Below, in pieces: positions 62,477-64,000 of a DNA stretch of 64,000 bases. The stretch spans positions 62,001-126,000 of the forward strand of contig CAVSME010000001.1 of NCBI GenBank assembly GCA_963728985.1. Direction: 5' to 3'. The DNA is from DASXAI01 sp963728985 (GTDB lineage Bacteria > Actinomycetota > Acidimicrobiia > Acidimicrobiales > Ilumatobacteraceae). The position numbers and the translations under genes are program-made. The notes under the pieces were generated by a model. It was not told the DNA's origin. It saw only the letters and a list, made by a program, of their open reading frames with translations, and did no database searches. The first letter of the stretch is position 1. The number at the start of each line of letters is the position of its first letter.

Positions 62477-63040
62477 TCACCTCCCGTCCCGATCCTGGTC
62501 GAAGAACGACGCGTTGCGCTGCTCCTCCTCGAGATCCGGCTCCGGCGGCCGCCGGGCAGGCACGCCGATGGCCAGCTTCTCCCGCCCCGCGGCCACCGTC
62601 TTGGCCAGGCGGTCGAGGAGGATCTCGAAGCTGGCGAGGCGCTGGTCCACGAAGTCCTCGGTCTCGTGGCGCATCTGCTCGGACGTGGACTGCGCCTCCT
62701 CGACGATGCGGCGGGCCCGCTGGTCGGCAGCGCGCACGACCTCGGTGCGCTGCACCATGCGCTCGGCCTGGGCCCTCGACGCGTCGAGGATGTCGTCGGC
62801 CTCGCGGCGGGTCTTGATGACGAACTCGTCGCGCTCCTTGAGCATCCGCCGGGCCTGGCGCAGCTCCTCGGGCAACCGGTTGAGGGCCTCCTCGAGCATC
62901 TCCAGGATCTCGTCGCGGTTGATCATCGGCGACGACGACAGCGGGATGGTGCGGGCCGTGGCGATGATGTCGATGACGCGGCGCAGCAGCGTCTCGGAGT
63001 CGTTGATCGAGTGGTGCTCGCTGTCGTACACGCCCGTCAT
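62477..63040 (-). CDS. Coiled-coil protein, DivIVA-like
   Basis: 187 residues, mostly one long coiled coil (NRDEILEMLEEALNRLPEEL, TRREADDILDASRAQAERMV, EDFVDQRLASFEILLDRLA). It resembles DivIVA/Wag31-type or ATP-synthase-b-like helices found at this site in actinobacteria. It could act in cell-pole or division-site organisation; that is inference. Its ATG overlaps the coaD stop by four bases. Confidence 0.65.
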   Translation of the reverse strand: MTGVYDSEHHSINDSETLLRRVIDIIATARTIPLSSSPMINRDEILEMLEEALNRLPEELRQARRMLKERDEFVIKTRREADDILDASRAQAERMVQRTEVVRAADQRARRIVEEAQSTSEQMRHETEDFVDQRLASFEILLDRLAKTVAAGREKLAIGVPARRPPEPDLEEEQRNASFFDQDRDGR

Positions 63041-63522
63041 CGCGCGACCTTCGCCTTCAGCGCGCGAGCCACCGGTGGCGGCACGAGGTGCGACACGTCG
63101 CGCCCCTCCGACGAGATCTCCCGGATGTAGCGCGACGACAGGAACCCCAGCGCGGTGCCACTCGGGATGAACACGGTCTCCATGCCGCTCACCGTCTTGT
63201 TCATGTGGGCCATCTGCATCTCCGCTTCGAAGTCGCCCGGCGTGCGGAGCCCCTTCACCACGAAGCTCGCCGCAAGCGCGTCAGCCGCATCGACCACGAG
63301 GCCCTCACTCGTGGCGACACTGACGTTCGCCAGGTGGGCGACCGACTCCTCCGTCATGGCGACGCGTTCGTCGAGCGGGAAGAAGCCCTCCTTGGTGCGG
63401 TTCACCATGGCCACCACGATCACGTCGTCGAACAGGCGCGACGCGATCTCGATGATCTCCAGATGACCGTTGTGGAGGGGATCGAAGCTCCCCGGGTACA
63501 GAACCTTGGACAAGCCGCTCAC
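63037..63522 (-). CDS. coaD: Phosphopantetheine adenylyltransferase
   Basis: 161 residues. YPGSFDPLHNGHLEII (nucleotidyltransferase T/HxGH motif), RTPGDFEAEMQMAHMN, and the signature SSRYIREISSEG. Catalyses the fourth step of coenzyme A synthesis. The GTG overlaps the rsmD stop (GTGA). Confidence 0.96.
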   Translation of the reverse strand: MSGLSKVLYPGSFDPLHNGHLEIIEIASRLFDDVIVVAMVNRTKEGFFPLDERVAMTEESVAHLANVSVATSEGLVVDAADALAASFVVKGLRTPGDFEAEMQMAHMNKTVSGMETVFIPSGTALGFLSSRYIREISSEGRDVSHLVPPPVARALKAKVAR

Positions 63523-64000
63523 GTTTCGTGCGCCCCGGCCGGATAGCCGAACGTCACCACGGTACCGCCATAGCGCCTGGTCCTGGCAGCATCCCAGCCG
63601 GCGCCGAGGTCGATGGGCCGGTCCGACTCGCACACGACGAGCCCCGCCGGGAGGCGCGCCAGCAGCTCGGCCCACTCGGTGAACGCGTACGGCGGATCGC
63701 ACAGCGCCAGGTCGACGGGCTCCGGCCGGCCGGCGAGGTACGCGTCGACGGTGCGAGCCTCGACCGTGGCCCGCGGTGCGAGTCCTGCGCTGTCGAGGTT
63801 CTGGCGGATGGCCACCAGCGCGTCCGGCGCCGACTCGACGAAGGTGCAGTGGGCGGCGCCGCGCGACAGCGCTTCGATGCCGAGCGCTCCCGAGCCGGCG
63901 AAGAGGTCGACGACGGTGGCGTCCCGAATGGCGTCGAGGCTGTGCAGGGCGTTGAAGATCGACTCGCGCACGCGGTCGCTGGTCGGCCGCGTGTCGCGTC
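63519..64000 (-). CDS. rsmD: 16S rRNA (guanine966-N2)-methyltransferase, 5' end outside window
   Basis: The 3' 160 codons are present. TRPTSDRVRESIFNAL (substrate loop), VVDLFAGSGALGIEALSRG (SAM site), and the catalytic DPPY in LALCDPPYAF identify RsmD. It methylates G966 of 16S rRNA. The reading frame is open to the window edge, so the start lies beyond 64000. Position before coaD is the usual one. Confidence 0.94.
   Translation of the reverse strand, partial: RDTRPTSDRVRESIFNALHSLDAIRDATVVDLFAGSGALGIEALSRGAAHCTFVESAPDALVAIRQNLDSAGLAPRATVEARTVDAYLAGRPEPVDLALCDPPYAFTEWAELLARLPAGLVVCESDRPIDLGAGWDAARTRRYGGTVVTFGYPAGAHET

Overview
This is a very GC-rich actinobacterial chromosome segment. GTG starts and 1-4 base stop/start overlaps are common. 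Several markers point to Actinobacteria: a DUF2469 gene beside rplS, a luciferase-like (F420-type) oxidoreductase, a DUF2630 gene, a SigK/RskA-like sigma and anti-sigma pair, and the gene order rsmD-coaD-DUF177-rpmF-plsX-acpP-rnc-mutM-smc-ftsY-ffh-rpsP-khpA-rimM-trmD-rplS-yraN. The overall mix suggests Acidimicrobiia, but that assignment is inference. I saw no rRNA, tRNA, CRISPR array, phage or insertion sequence.

Left part (1-9.4 kb): a form I aerobic CO dehydrogenase operon (coxM tail, coxS, coxL with AYACSFR) ends in an XdhC-type maturation protein fused to a YHS domain. It is followed by a collapsed Na+/H+ antiporter/UBP zinc-finger gene, a frameshifted double-domain CaiB-type CoA-transferase, a spacer full of palindromic repeats, an ArsR regulator with an SRPBCC-PDZ protein, and a divergent alpha/beta hydrolase. 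From 9.4 to 16.7 kb an amidase lies downstream of a four-gene operon encoding two circularly permuted ATP-grasp ligases, two alpha-E domains (one fused to the second ligase) and a transglutaminase. This is a predicted peptide-forming and peptide-modifying system and the best candidate here for little-characterised biology.

Middle part (16.8-47.5 kb): mostly short units. They include a luciferase-like oxidoreductase, small membrane proteins, an HTTM protein with a secreted partner, an O-acyltransferase/SGNH protein, an O-acetylhomoserine sulfhydrylase-like enzyme, a RipA-like NlpC/P60 hydrolase, two quinone-reductase-like flavoproteins and type II NADH dehydrogenase. Next come a thioredoxin/MerR operon with a strong operator palindrome, pseudouridine catabolism (psuK-psuG), an MFS exporter, a universal stress protein, sigma/anti-sigma genes, a 5-methyluridine RNA methyltransferase, CorA, an SDR enzyme, rpe, an AddB/AddA-like helicase-nuclease pair and an enoyl-CoA hydratase. 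A badly broken gene closes this part.

Right part (47.5-64 kb, all minus strand except two doubtful small ORFs): the conserved ribosome, translation-factor, lipid and chromosome-segregation block, running from rsmD (cut by the window end) to yraN. A lipoprotein with an inhibitor-I78-like end sits between ftsY and ffh, and an ASCH-like/winged-helix protein sits between rimM and trmD.

Three features run through the whole window. Many genes have a TANNNT -10 box 6-8 bases before the start codon, as expected for leaderless mRNAs. Four otherwise intact genes, including the normally essential ffh, carry an apparent one-base insertion, which looks more like sequence error than biology. Two families of intergenic palindromes and one 52-base motif occur in distant spacers.
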